DNA from: Sabulitectum sp964386635 | GTDB lineage: Bacteria; Fermentibacterota; Fermentibacteria; Fermentibacterales; JCC-6 | Assembly (NCBI GenBank): GCA_964386635.1 | Contig: CAYLRO010000005.1 | Location: 1 to 64,000 of the forward strand | Length of the DNA stretch: 64,000 nucleotides | Reading direction: 5' to 3' | In this document: positions 1 through 8,300 of the stretch, piece by piece | Layout of the letters: each line of letters opens with the position of its first letter | How positions within the stretch are numbered: the first letter of the stretch is position 1 | Program-made: the position numbers and the translations under genes | The notes under the pieces: model-generated | Databases searched by the model: none | Seen by the model: the letters and a program-made list of their open reading frames with translations, nothing else | What the model was told of the DNA's origin: nothing

Positions 1-55
1 TGGTGTTGGTGCGCTGGGTCTGATCAGATACAGGAGAGGAAAGGTCAGGAACTAG
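1..55 (+). CDS. C-terminal end of a protein with a membrane-anchor/sorting-type tail (partial)
   Basis: Only the last 17 codons are in the window. Reading from base 2 they give GVGALGLIRYRRGKVRN and a TAG stop at 53-55. A short Gly-rich hydrophobic stretch followed by an Arg/Lys cluster at the extreme C-terminus is typical of tail anchors and of PEP-CTERM-like or rhombosortase-like sorting signals. The gene converges on the minus-strand operon and its stop overlaps the stop of the 130-residue ORF by two bases. Without upstream sequence the protein cannot be identified, and a chance open frame is possible. Confidence 0.4.
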   Translation, partial: GVGALGLIRYRRGKVRN

Positions 56-444
56 AGACCGCTGCTTACATCTCCGGGATTGATCAGCCTTTCCTGGCTG
101 GAACCACCGTTGAACAACCTGTTCGAGTTGTTTGCTGAGCCGTTTCCGGGGCATATGGGTGCAACACCGACAGAAGGTCCGGTGAGACAGTTGATGGCAC
201 CGGAACTGGGGGCTCCACCACCCTGACAGACAGCCTGCCAACCGTTTTCAGCTGCTCCAACAATGCTTGTCAGAACAGGCTTTTCATAACACACAGGGAA
301 TAAATTCATATCATCAGGCTCCATTTCAACAGAAAGCTGCAGCTTATCAGATGCCGCGCAGTGAACCAAATTGTATCTCATCTGTTTCCCTGGCGGCATC
401 GAGCTGTCTACCAGGAAAATACTACCATAAAAGTCTTCTGACAA
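52..444 (-). CDS. Cys/Gly/Ser/Asn-rich protein, possible peptide substrate of the adjacent rSAM operon
   Basis: No recognised family; 130 residues. It is the last gene of the operon and its TTG start at 444 lies inside the preceding protease gene (23-base overlap). An in-frame stop just upstream rules out a longer start, and Met16 (ATG at 397-399) is an alternative. The N-terminal half is mixed and acidic. The part after about residue 66 is low-complexity, rich in Gly, Ser, Asn and Pro, with Cys73, Cys86 and Cys98 spaced 13 and 12 residues apart, and ends in Ser-Ser-Gly-Leu. Cys29 and Cys52 lie in the N-terminal half. A leader-like front and a Cys/Ser/Gly-rich tail next to a PqqD-like protein and radical SAM/SPASM enzymes suggest a modified-peptide precursor, but this is inference. 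It could instead be an ordinary small protein, and no Shine-Dalgarno site is visible at the TTG. Confidence 0.6.
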   Translation of the reverse strand: MSEDFYGSIFLVDSSMPPGKQMRYNLVHCAASDKLQLSVEMEPDDMNLFPVCYEKPVLTSIVGAAENGWQAVCQGGGAPSSGAINCLTGPSVGVAPICPGNGSANNSNRLFNGGSSQERLINPGDVSSGL

Positions 445-826
445 CTCGACAGTAATATTTTACAACCCAGAGCGGTGAAAGTGGTTCCGGTAATGAGACC
501 CTGCCAACGGCTCTGTATCTGCCTCCTGCAAGTACTCCTTTAACTTCCGGAATCATTTCATCTGCCGGGAAGTATCTTTTATACATGTCCCGTCCGGATC
601 TGTCTCCTCCTGATACAACAACTGAGAAGCCCTGGAAGTTCCTTACACTGAGAACCCTGTGAACTGTCTTATTGAATCCATCCTGCTCAGGGAACACTGC
701 AATCATACCGGGTCTGAGTTTGCTCACCGGCAGTAACTCAGCTTTCAACAGGTCTCCGGGAATGAGATTCGGCCACATTGAGAACCCCCTGACATTACCG
801 CGAATGAAAAGAGGAGTTTCAGACAT
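422..826 (-). CDS. S24/S26-type (signal-peptidase-like) serine protease
   Basis: A 134-residue protein with the boxes of the LexA/signal peptidase fold. Near the N-terminus GFSMWPNLIPGD places the nucleophile at Ser16. KTVHRVLS puts His56 where bacterial signal peptidase I has its general-base Lys, as in SipW/ER-type enzymes. SGGDRSGRD at 72-80 matches the conserved Gly-Asp box. No N-terminal membrane segment is visible, so it is probably cytosolic or peripheral, unlike normal signal peptidases. Stand-alone S24/S26 proteins of this kind often accompany PqqD and HprK-like proteins. It starts one base after the kinase-like gene ends. A role in cleaving the operon's substrate is plausible but unproven. 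Confidence 0.72.
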   Translation of the reverse strand: MSETPLFIRGNVRGFSMWPNLIPGDLLKAELLPVSKLRPGMIAVFPEQDGFNKTVHRVLSVRNFQGFSVVVSGGDRSGRDMYKRYFPADEMIPEVKGVLAGGRYRAVGRVSLPEPLSPLWVVKYYCRVVRRLLW

Positions 827-827
827 T

Positions 828-1388
828 TCAGGGAATCCTGATCAGGTGTTCCGGGTCCTGGCTGATATCGTATCTGAGTATGTGAACAGGGAAAAGATGC
901 ATAAGGCTTTCAAGGAATCTGAGTGCCTGTTTCTGCTCATGAGGTTCCAGATGCGGCCATGCCAGAACAGGTAAAGTTGAAACTGCCCGGTAAAACGCAT
1001 ATTCCGGTTCTACAGGGAAGACCAGAGACGGGGTTCCCTTTTCAATGAAATAGATACCGTAAAGCGGTGCTCCCTGAATATCCTCGATCCCTGTAGCCTG
1101 CTTCATTGAACCGCATGGAAGACATCTGATTATCCCGTCTGTTCCTCTGGCAACAACCACACTGTCGTCGGCGATGGCTCCGAACATGGACCTTGACAGT
1201 TTGCTCATCAAAGTAGACTTTCCTCCCCCTGAGGGGGCTAAAAACAGATGAGAAATGTTATTTTCAGCTACAGCAGATGCATGAAGAACAACACCATGGG
1301 GAAGTACTGCTCTGGTCTGAGCCCTGAGAATGAACCGATCCATCATCTCTGAAGGAGCCTTGTTGCCGGGAAGAGCCCTTCTTCCCAT
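828..1388 (-). CDS. HPr-kinase-like (HprK-related) protein
   Basis: A 186-residue relative of the HPr kinase/phosphorylase P-loop domain. LHASAV around residues 35-40 and the Walker A APSGGGKST at 51-59 follow the usual HprK order, and the acidic ADD at 73-75 follows. It lacks the N-terminal HprK domain and is far shorter than true HprK (about 310 residues), so it is not the carbon-control kinase. HprK homologues in ribosomal-peptide loci include lasso-peptide precursor kinases that phosphorylate serine, and HprK-like proteins are common beside PqqD-like proteins. The first ATG overlaps the upstream radical SAM gene by 46 bases. Met15 or Met16 would give a shorter protein with little overlap. 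Confidence 0.75.
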   Translation of the reverse strand: MGRRALPGNKAPSEMMDRFILRAQTRAVLPHGVVLHASAVAENNISHLFLAPSGGGKSTLMSKLSRSMFGAIADDSVVVARGTDGIIRCLPCGSMKQATGIEDIQGAPLYGIYFIEKGTPSLVFPVEPEYAFYRAVSTLPVLAWPHLEPHEQKQALRFLESLMHLFPVHILRYDISQDPEHLIRIP

Positions 1389-2437
1389 GCCGCCTGACAG
1401 AGGGCATCCGGAGACAAAAGACTTCCACCTGTTTCATTGTTGTTCACAATACACCTCCCGATGCAGGAGTCTCTGTGAATGCATACTGAGCACACTCCCT
1501 GAAGCTTATCCGGAAGGCTGTTCCTTATGGTGTTAAAAACAGGAGAATTTTTCCAGGCTGTTTCCACAGACACCTCCGGGAATTTTCCCCAGGACATTTC
1601 TCCTCTGGAGAAGCCCACACCGCAGAGAGAGAATGTACCGTCAGGCAGCACTCCCATCAGGTTTCTCACAGGGCAGTAGCCCAGATCTTTCAGACGGTTC
1701 AATGGAAGAAGAGCTGCAGGCACAGAGGGTATGACCCAGAGTGGAGTTTCATCAGATATCCATTTGAAGAAATCCAGGACCTCCCTGATGTCCATTCTCT
1801 GGTAGAAGTTTTCCCATTTTCCTCTGCCTGATGGTGTAATGAAATTAATCTTAAGTGTGTTCACCCCGAGATCCCGGATCAGTTTCACCATATCAGAGAT
1901 TGGTTTTCTGTCTGTTCGGGAAACGGACATGATTACCTGTGAGTTTATACCCTGTTCAACCAGTTTTCCTGCAAAGTTCACTGTACTCTGCCACGCCCCT
2001 GGTTTTCCTCGGAACAGATCATGTGTTTCCCGGTGTGCGCTGTCGATGCTTGTGGAGACGAAGAAGGGAGGATGGCTCTGGAATGCTTCCCATAAACCAG
2101 GGGGAGTTACAGTACCGTTGGTTTCCACAGTGACGCTTCCGAAAATCGAATGAGCACTGAGATAGAGCGGTATAACTTCCGGGTAAAGAAGAGGTTCCCC
2201 TCCAGTGAATTTTATACTGCTGCAGCCCAGTTCCCGGGCCTGCCGGAACAGTTCACTCCAGATGTTCACGGTGAGTGTCTGACCATCTCCTGTTCCCTCA
2301 TTAACCCAGCAGTGTTTACAATGAAGATTGCACCCGCCTGCAGGGTTGATATACAGCACCCGCAGAGGGACATTTTCGGGAATTACAGGTTTTCCACAGC
2401 CAGTTTCAGACACGAGAGCCTGTCCTTTCCAATGCAT
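1343..2437 (-). CDS. Radical SAM/SPASM peptide-maturase-like enzyme (second of two)
   Basis: A 364-residue radical SAM protein. The cluster-binding motif CNLHCKHC gives Cys36, Cys40 and Cys43, followed by the SAM-binding TGGEP box. The C-terminal part has the SPASM-type cysteines: CPVRN with a downstream LPDGTFSLCG, then CSVCIHRDSCIGRC. SPASM domains bind auxiliary 4Fe-4S clusters in enzymes that modify peptides or proteins. The gene overlaps the upstream radical SAM gene by 55 bases if the ATG is used. A GTG eight codons on (2411-2413) with an AGG upstream is an alternative start. Two different SPASM enzymes in tandem suggest sequential or cooperative modification of one substrate. Confidence 0.85.
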   Translation of the reverse strand: MHWKGQALVSETGCGKPVIPENVPLRVLYINPAGGCNLHCKHCWVNEGTGDGQTLTVNIWSELFRQARELGCSSIKFTGGEPLLYPEVIPLYLSAHSIFGSVTVETNGTVTPPGLWEAFQSHPPFFVSTSIDSAHRETHDLFRGKPGAWQSTVNFAGKLVEQGINSQVIMSVSRTDRKPISDMVKLIRDLGVNTLKINFITPSGRGKWENFYQRMDIREVLDFFKWISDETPLWVIPSVPAALLPLNRLKDLGYCPVRNLMGVLPDGTFSLCGVGFSRGEMSWGKFPEVSVETAWKNSPVFNTIRNSLPDKLQGVCSVCIHRDSCIGRCIVNNNETGGSLLSPDALCQAAWEEGLFPATRLLQR

Positions 2438-3432
2438 TCACCTGAGCTGAGAGATTCCACAGGGCAGCCGCCTGTGCAGTAACTCAGAAACCGGCATTCT
2501 GCACATTCGGGATTATCGCTTCTGTTTCTGTTCAGGTAAGAGGTGAATTCATCCATTTTACTTCCGGTAAGGATATCGTGTAGAGAGTTTTCAGTAATGT
2601 TGCCCAGGACATAACCCGGCAGGTGATCACAGGGAGTGACACTGCCGTCAGGGAAAACTGTGATTTTACCCCTGCCGCCTCCGCATGCGTAGGCTCTGTC
2701 AGGCATTTTCTTCAGTTTGCCTGCAAGATAATCCCTTGCCCTTGCCCTCATGTCCAGTATAGTTCCCTGAACAAATCCAGGTGTTTTCCTGTCAAATTCT
2801 TCCAGTTCTGAAGCTGCTTTTGACATTGCTTTCCTGCCGGGTATCAATTGTCTGCTAAGTCCGGGACCTGCGAGAACAAAGTTATTGAATTTTATCCAGT
2901 CAGCTCCCAGCGACAAAGCAAACTCGGCTGTTTCTGCAAGGCGGTTTATATTCAGGCTTGTAACAGTACAGTAGAAACCGAATGGCATTTTTGCCATTCG
3001 AAGCATTTTTACTCCCAGAACCAGTTTTTCAAATACACCCTCACCGCGCTGGCTGTCAACTGTTCTCATATCAGGACCATCAAGACTTATCATGAATTCA
3101 TTCAATCTTGATGAACACTCTTTGAGGGTTTCAATGATTGCCGGCTTGATCAGGGTTCCGTTGGTATTTACCGAAAATCTGAACAATCTCCGGTGGACAG
3201 CTCTGATAAAATCTGTGAAATCCTCTCTCGCCATTGGCTCGCCGCCTGTAATGGTGAGTTTCAGAACCTTGCTCCGCTGGAGTTCATCAAGAATTTTCTC
3301 CCATTCAGGGAGGGTGAGGTCTTCAGAAAGATTTCCGTGGCTTGTTACAGAGCAGTGTCTGCATTTGAGATTGCACCTGCCTGTAATGAGAATACTGGCT
3401 TCTCTGGGTGAAACCCACCAGGATGCGGTCAA
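2383..3432 (-). CDS. Radical SAM/SPASM peptide-maturase-like enzyme (first of two)
   Basis: A 349-residue radical SAM enzyme with CNLKCRHC (Cys20, Cys24, Cys27), the TITGGEP SAM-binding box and a full SPASM-type tail: CGGGRGKITVFPDGSVTPCDHLPG, then CAECRFLSYCTGGCP and a last Cys near the C-terminus. This matches the PqqE-like/SPASM branch of peptide and protein modifiers. Its ATG overlaps the stop of the PqqD-like gene by four bases, the same coupling as pqqD with pqqE, where PqqD hands the peptide to the radical SAM enzyme. The substrate is unknown; the Cys/Ser-rich ORF at 52-444 is the nearest candidate. Confidence 0.87.
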   Translation of the reverse strand: MTASWWVSPREASILITGRCNLKCRHCSVTSHGNLSEDLTLPEWEKILDELQRSKVLKLTITGGEPMAREDFTDFIRAVHRRLFRFSVNTNGTLIKPAIIETLKECSSRLNEFMISLDGPDMRTVDSQRGEGVFEKLVLGVKMLRMAKMPFGFYCTVTSLNINRLAETAEFALSLGADWIKFNNFVLAGPGLSRQLIPGRKAMSKAASELEEFDRKTPGFVQGTILDMRARARDYLAGKLKKMPDRAYACGGGRGKITVFPDGSVTPCDHLPGYVLGNITENSLHDILTGSKMDEFTSYLNRNRSDNPECAECRFLSYCTGGCPVESLSSGECIGKDRLSCLKLAVENL

Positions 3433-3683
3433 GCCAGAACACCCTTTTTACGCATTTCAGCAATGAACTCATCCAGATCTTTTTCCAGATCATCCTGATC
3501 CGGATAACGCTTTTTAAGCTGGATAAGTATGGCTTCCCTGTCTGCTCCGCTGTCGATCATGTCGCAGATGCCGAAGGCCACTCCTTCAGTAACCTGAAGC
3601 GAACCTGTGTCTATGTTGAATAGAATGCCGCCTGCCGGTTCCTTTCTGAATACAACACCTTTTGCATATTCAAGTTTCGTCAT
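3429..3683 (-). CDS. PqqD-like peptide-chaperone (RRE) protein
   Basis: An 84-residue PqqD-family protein, the RiPP recognition element that binds a precursor leader and presents it to radical SAM enzymes. The family pattern is visible: a front strand region (YAKGVVFRKEPAGGILFNID), then TGSLQVTEGVAFGICDMID and a C-terminal helix ending EMRKKGVLA. The ATG at 3681-3683 is chosen because GGGAG lies about eight bases upstream; an ORF extending to 3710 would add nine residues without a ribosome site. It is the first gene of a six-gene minus-strand operon and overlaps the first radical SAM gene by four bases. It diverges from the gene at 3765. Confidence 0.83.
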   Translation of the reverse strand: MTKLEYAKGVVFRKEPAGGILFNIDTGSLQVTEGVAFGICDMIDSGADREAILIQLKKRYPDQDDLEKDLDEFIAEMRKKGVLA

Positions 3684-3709
3684 CTTTATTCTCCCGGAGG
3701 AATGGAACA

Positions 3710-3738
3710 TTGACTGTTGCGCTGTGTATAGGTAATAT
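3710..3738 (+). promoter_or_regulatory. Sigma-70-type promoter for the 3765 gene
   Basis: TTGACT at 3710-3715 and TAATAT at 3733-3738 are separated by 17 bases, 27 bases ahead of the ATG at 3765. A GGAGG ribosome site follows. The element sits in the narrow divergent gap shared with the PqqD-like operon. No equally clear minus-strand promoter was seen. Confidence 0.7.
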
Positions 3739-3764
3739 ACATCATCATAACCTGGAGGTTCCCT

Positions 3765-4163
3765 ATGAAAACAGTTATTCCTGTGATTTTGCTGCTGTGC
3801 TCATGTGTTTTTGCCTACGGGCTTGAGCCATCGGGATTCAACCTTGTAGGGTTCCCTGAATTTGCTCGGGGATTCCAGCCTGAATTCAGCAGCCAGGTCA
3901 GTTTCTCTTTTTCTTCAGGACGGTATGGCTCAACCGGTATGGGCACCTATCTGGGAAGCATGCACTTTTCACTTCATCCCAAGGTGGATGCTGTTGTGGA
4001 GATGGGGTATTCCAGGCTGCTGAGATTCTCCGGCGACGGTGACCAGTTCGGCAGCGTTCTCGGTGGTTTTCAGCTAAACTGGAGGCCTTCTGAGAACACT
4101 TCCTTGTCGGTTGTTTACCGTGGAGCACTTCCTGAGGAGAATCTGAACCTGGGAGGATTCTAG
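3765..4163 (+). CDS. Small outer-membrane beta-barrel-like protein
   Basis: A 132-residue exported protein with a clear signal peptide (MKTVIPVILLLCSCVFAYG). The mature part alternates polar and hydrophobic residues with many Gly, Ser and aromatic residues (FSSQVSFSFSSGRYGS, GGFQLNWRPSENTSLSVVYRG) and ends in Phe, as many outer-membrane barrels do. A GGAGG site precedes the ATG. It ends in TAG at 4161-4163, and the same frame stays open through the next gene. No family was recognised. A short eight-stranded barrel or a barrel fragment are both possible. Confidence 0.65.
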   Translation: MKTVIPVILLLCSCVFAYGLEPSGFNLVGFPEFARGFQPEFSSQVSFSFSSGRYGSTGMGTYLGSMHFSLHPKVDAVVEMGYSRLLRFSGDGDQFGSVLGGFQLNWRPSENTSLSVVYRGALPEENLNLGGF

Positions 4164-5075
4164 ACGGCCATTCTCCTGTGGATTCTGTCTCTTTCTCTCT
4201 CTGCCGGAGAGCAGCTTATAGACAGTGGTGATGTAACATCAGCTCTACAGTTCTATATCGACTCCAGTTCAGCAGACAACCTGGACTGGTGGCCCTTCTA
4301 CAGGGCTGCATGGTGTTTTAATCAGCTTGATCTTCCAGACTCTGCCGAGGTTTACGCTGGAATGGCTCTTCGTCTTAATCCAGGCAGCGAGAGTTGTCTC
4401 GGAGAGCTTCTTAAAGCTGTATCAGACAATCCGGATCATGTTCTGGAATATTCTTCTCTTGTATCAGGAGGCGGGGTCTGCCGGTATCGTCTGGCAAAGG
4501 CTGAACTTAAGCTGAACATTTTTCAGGGGGAATCTCTCAGGTGGCTTCTTCAAAGATATCAGGAAGAAGACTCTACTGCTGCTGCTGACGCCGGGTGCTG
4601 GCTTTCTCTTCTGTTTCCCTCCAGAGGGCTTGAATACATTGAAAGGGCAGTAGATCTTGCTCCTGATGTAGTTTTCTACAGGTACATTCTCATTGATAAA
4701 CTTATCGAATCTGATATGCTCAACCAGGCGGAGGAAGAGTTTTTCCTGCTGCATGATTCCTGTGACACAGGTTTCTGGCAGGCTGCAGCCTCATTACACC
4801 AGGCTCAGGGGAAGGAATTTGAAGCGGTTCAGGATTTGAGAATGGCATACAATCTCTGCCGGACACCTTCAACCGGAGGGAATCTGGGCTGGAGGCTTTA
4901 TTTTCTCGGAAGAGATCTTGCAGGAGAGAACAGGATACAGGAAGCCGTTCCGTTTCTTATTCAGTGTTCAGGAACATGGAACCCGGAGAGCACCTGGGCT
5001 GTCCGTGCGGATTCTCTTCTCAATCAGCTTAACGAGTTTACGTCCATTTCAGATGGATTCGGAGAACCTTTGTGA
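4164..5075 (+). CDS. Exported TPR-like protein with non-standard start
   Basis: Reading right after the TAG at 4161-4163, in the same frame, gives a signal peptide (ILLWILSLSLSAGEQL) and about 303 codons rich in tetratricopeptide-like helices (DSAEVYAGMALRLNPGS, YIERAVDLAPDVVFYRYILIDKL, LHQAQGKEFEAVQDLRMAY). There is no ATG, GTG or TTG between the stop and the signal peptide. The first codon after the stop is ACG, seven bases after GGGAGGA, and ATT follows two codons later. The first ATG is at 4362 and would remove the signal peptide and the first TPR helices. Start is therefore ACG, ATT, or an ATG altered by mutation or error. TPR proteins act as scaffolds; the partner is unknown. It overlaps the next gene through GTGA. 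Confidence 0.7.
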   Translation, partial: TAILLWILSLSLSAGEQLIDSGDVTSALQFYIDSSSADNLDWWPFYRAAWCFNQLDLPDSAEVYAGMALRLNPGSESCLGELLKAVSDNPDHVLEYSSLVSGGGVCRYRLAKAELKLNIFQGESLRWLLQRYQEEDSTAAADAGCWLSLLFPSRGLEYIERAVDLAPDVVFYRYILIDKLIESDMLNQAEEEFFLLHDSCDTGFWQAAASLHQAQGKEFEAVQDLRMAYNLCRTPSTGGNLGWRLYFLGRDLAGENRIQEAVPFLIQCSGTWNPESTWAVRADSLLNQLNEFTSISDGFGEPL

Positions 5076-5374
5076 GGAAACATGGATGCATCTGCACCGG
5101 TTTATTTGTTATGTTTCTCTCCGGATGCAGTACTGTTGTATCGGATGACCTGCTGAATCATTTCACATTCAGTGCAGCGTTGTCATCATCAGGCGCTGCT
5201 GCCGGCCTGGAACCTGCCGAATCTTTTTGTGTCACTGCAGGGCTGGGGCTTTTGAAGGAAATTTACGACAGCCGGTTTGGAACCGGTTTCAGTACTTGTG
5301 ATTTTGCGGCGGATGTGCTTGGGGCCCTGGCCGGGGCATCAGCTGCTGATATCTGTATGGAGGATAATCCCTGA
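5072..5374 (+). CDS. YfiM/DUF2279-like lipoprotein
   Basis: A 100-residue lipoprotein with a signal peptide and lipobox (LSG before Cys19). The mature part carries the YfiM/DUF2279 signature: HFTFSAAL, then GLGLLKEIYDSRFGTGFSTCDFAADVLGALAG. These small predicted lipoproteins of Gram-negative bacteria have no well-defined role. The GTG start overlaps the TPR gene's stop (GTGA) and the last base of its stop is the first base of the secA ATG, so the three genes are translationally coupled. Confidence 0.72.
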   Translation: MRKHGCICTGLFVMFLSGCSTVVSDDLLNHFTFSAALSSSGAAAGLEPAESFCVTAGLGLLKEIYDSRFGTGFSTCDFAADVLGALAGASAADICMEDNP

Positions 5375-8300
5375 TGGGCACGATTGGTAAATTTTTCAAG
5401 AAGATACTCGGTGACAATCAGGCAAAACTGATGAAAAGCCTTGAACCAGAGGTTCAGCTTATAAATGAGCATTTTGCAGGTCTTGCACAGGTGTCAGAAG
5501 AGGAATTAGTCGGCAAAACTGCTGAGTTTCGCAGACGTCTGCTCAGTGGTGAAACTGCTGATGACCTTATGGTGGAGGCATTTGCATTTGTTAAAGAAGT
5601 GTGTCGAAGGAACCTGGGCAGAGAGTGGAATGTAACAGGCCGCAATGAGACCTGGAACATGGTGCCTTACGACGTTCAGATCAAAGGAGGCATTGTCCTT
5701 CACAGGGGCATGATAACGGAGATGGCAACAGGAGAGGGCAAGACACTGGTTGCTGTACTCCCCATGTACCTCAATGCCCTCAGGATCAATCCCGCCTGGG
5801 AGGAGAAGGCACGAGAACACTTCGGCCCTGACTTTGCCAGCTGGGAGTTTGAACCTCTTGACGGGGTTCCAGTCGGTGCAGGTGCTCATCTTGTTACTGT
5901 TAACGATTACCTTGCCCTGAGGGATTCACGGTGGATGGGACCCATATATGAGTACATGGGGCTTTCCATCGGATGTATTCAGGGAGGGATGACACCTGAC
6001 CAGAGACGTGAGCAGTACAACTGCGATATTACATACGGAACCAACAACGAATTCGGCTTCGACTACCTTCGGGACAACATGGCTGTGAGGCTTGAGCAGA
6101 GGGTACACAGAGGATACATGTATGCCATTGTTGACGAGGTGGACAGTGTACTAATCGATGAAGCCCGAACTCCTCTGATAATCAGCGGACCGGTGGCTCG
6201 TAACCGGAACCGGTACAAGGAATATCGCTCAACAGTAGCAAGACTGGTAAGGAAACAGTCCGAGATTGTGAACGGAGTCGTTGCGGAAGCCAATGAACTC
6301 TGGGCAGCCGGCGATGCTCACGGTGCAGCAACCCTTTACCTTAAAGCAAGGCGTGGAGCCCCTAAACACAACAGACTCTCCAAAGCCCTTCGTGACCCGG
6401 ATATTGTTGCAGCTGTTAAGAGAATTGAGGGCGAGAGACTTCGGGAGAAGAACATCCAGGAACTGGATGAGGGTCTCTGCTTTGCAATAGATGAGAGAGA
6501 ACGGTCTGTTTCCGTATCTGATCTTGGCAGGAAGCTGCTTTCACCTGAAGACCCGGATTTCTTTCTCATCAGGGATATTGGTGATGAAATGGCTGAACTG
6601 GAGGAGAAAGATCTTCCTGAGAAGGAGAAATTCGAGCAGGAGAAACTTATCTACGAGAACCACACTGCCAGAGCAGAGGCTCTCCACAATATAGATCAGC
6701 TCCTCAAGGCATATCAGCTCTACGAAAATGATAATGAGTATGTGGTTACCGAAGGCAGGGTTGTCATCGTTGATCAGTTTACCGGAAGACCCATGCCTGG
6801 TCGAAGGTTCTCAGACGGGCTTCATGAAGCTCTGGAAGCCAAGGAAAATGTCGAGATAAGAAACGAAACCCAGACACTGGCCACAATAACCATACAGAAC
6901 TATTTCAGAATGTATGAGAAACTGGCTGGAATGACAGGTACTGCTGAAACAGAAGAGGAAGAGTTCGGCAGCATCTATAACATCAGTGTTGCAGTGGTTC
7001 CAACAAACAGACCAATTGCCAGACAGGACCACAACGACAGGGTTTATGCTTCCAAGCGTGAAAAGTACGGGGCAATAGTAAGCGAGATTGCCGAGAGGCA
7101 CAAAATGGGGCAGCCGGTTCTTGTGGGAACAGTGTCTGTGGAAGTCTCGGAACTGCTGTCAAAACTGCTTAAGATGAAAAAAATACCTCACAGTGTCCTG
7201 AACGCAAAACACCACCAGCAGGAAGCTGACATTGTTTCCAGAGCCGGGCAGCCGGGAGCTGTGACCATTGCCACCAACATGGCCGGCAGGGGAACTGACA
7301 TCAAACTTGCTCCAGAGGTCAGAGAACTTGTTGCCCCGTCTGGCGAGACTGTTCCCGGAGGGCTCTTTGTCATCGGAACGGAAAGACACGAATCCAGAAG
7401 GATCGACAGGCAGCTCAGAGGAAGAGGCGGCAGACAGGGAGATCCTGGAGGAAGCAGATTCTATCTATCCCTTGAAGATGACCTTTTCAGACTGTTCGCA
7501 AGCGAGAAGATCATTGACTTCCTGAAGAAGAGCCAGGAAAAGGAAGGGGAGCCTATTGAGCACCCTCTCCTTACAAAGTCCATTGAGCAGGCTCAGAAAA
7601 GAGTTGAGCAGTATCACTTCGGAATCAGGAAGCATCTTCTTGAATACGATGATGTGGCCAATCGGCAGCGAGAGGTTATTTACAGCCGCCGACTTCAGGC
7701 ACTCACAGGGCAGGGGCTTGAAGAGGAAGTCCGTGACATGATCGAAGCCATTACAGATCACAGTCTGTCGGAAGTCCTGCCTGATGGCTCAGAGCCCCAT
7801 GAATGGAATCTGGCCAGGACAGCTCTTGTACTTAGAGATATTTCCGGTGCTGTTTTCAAACTTGACGGCATAGAGGATAAATTCAAGGATCCTGAGAAGC
7901 TCAGATTAAAACTGGTTGAACTGGTAATGGATTATTACGGGAAAAAGAGGGAAAAGCTTGGTGACAAGATGCTCACCGATCTGGAGAAGTGGTCGGTTCT
8001 CAGTTCAATCGATGCAAGGTGGAGAGATCATCTCTATGCGCTGGACCATCTGAAATCCGGTATAGGTCTTAGAGCGTATGCCCAGCGTGATCCTCTTGTA
8101 GAGTACAAGAAAGAAGCATTCGGGCTTTTCGAAGAACTTCTTGATATTATTGACAGACAGGCAGTAAGACAGATATTGTCTCTCTGGCCTGCATCAAAGA
8201 TGCAGACAAAGCAGGGCCCCTCAGGTCAGGCTGTCCATCCCGGGCTTCAGCGTCCGTCATTGCCTGGTGCAGGTGACCCCAGGGCAGGTGCCGGGAGGAA

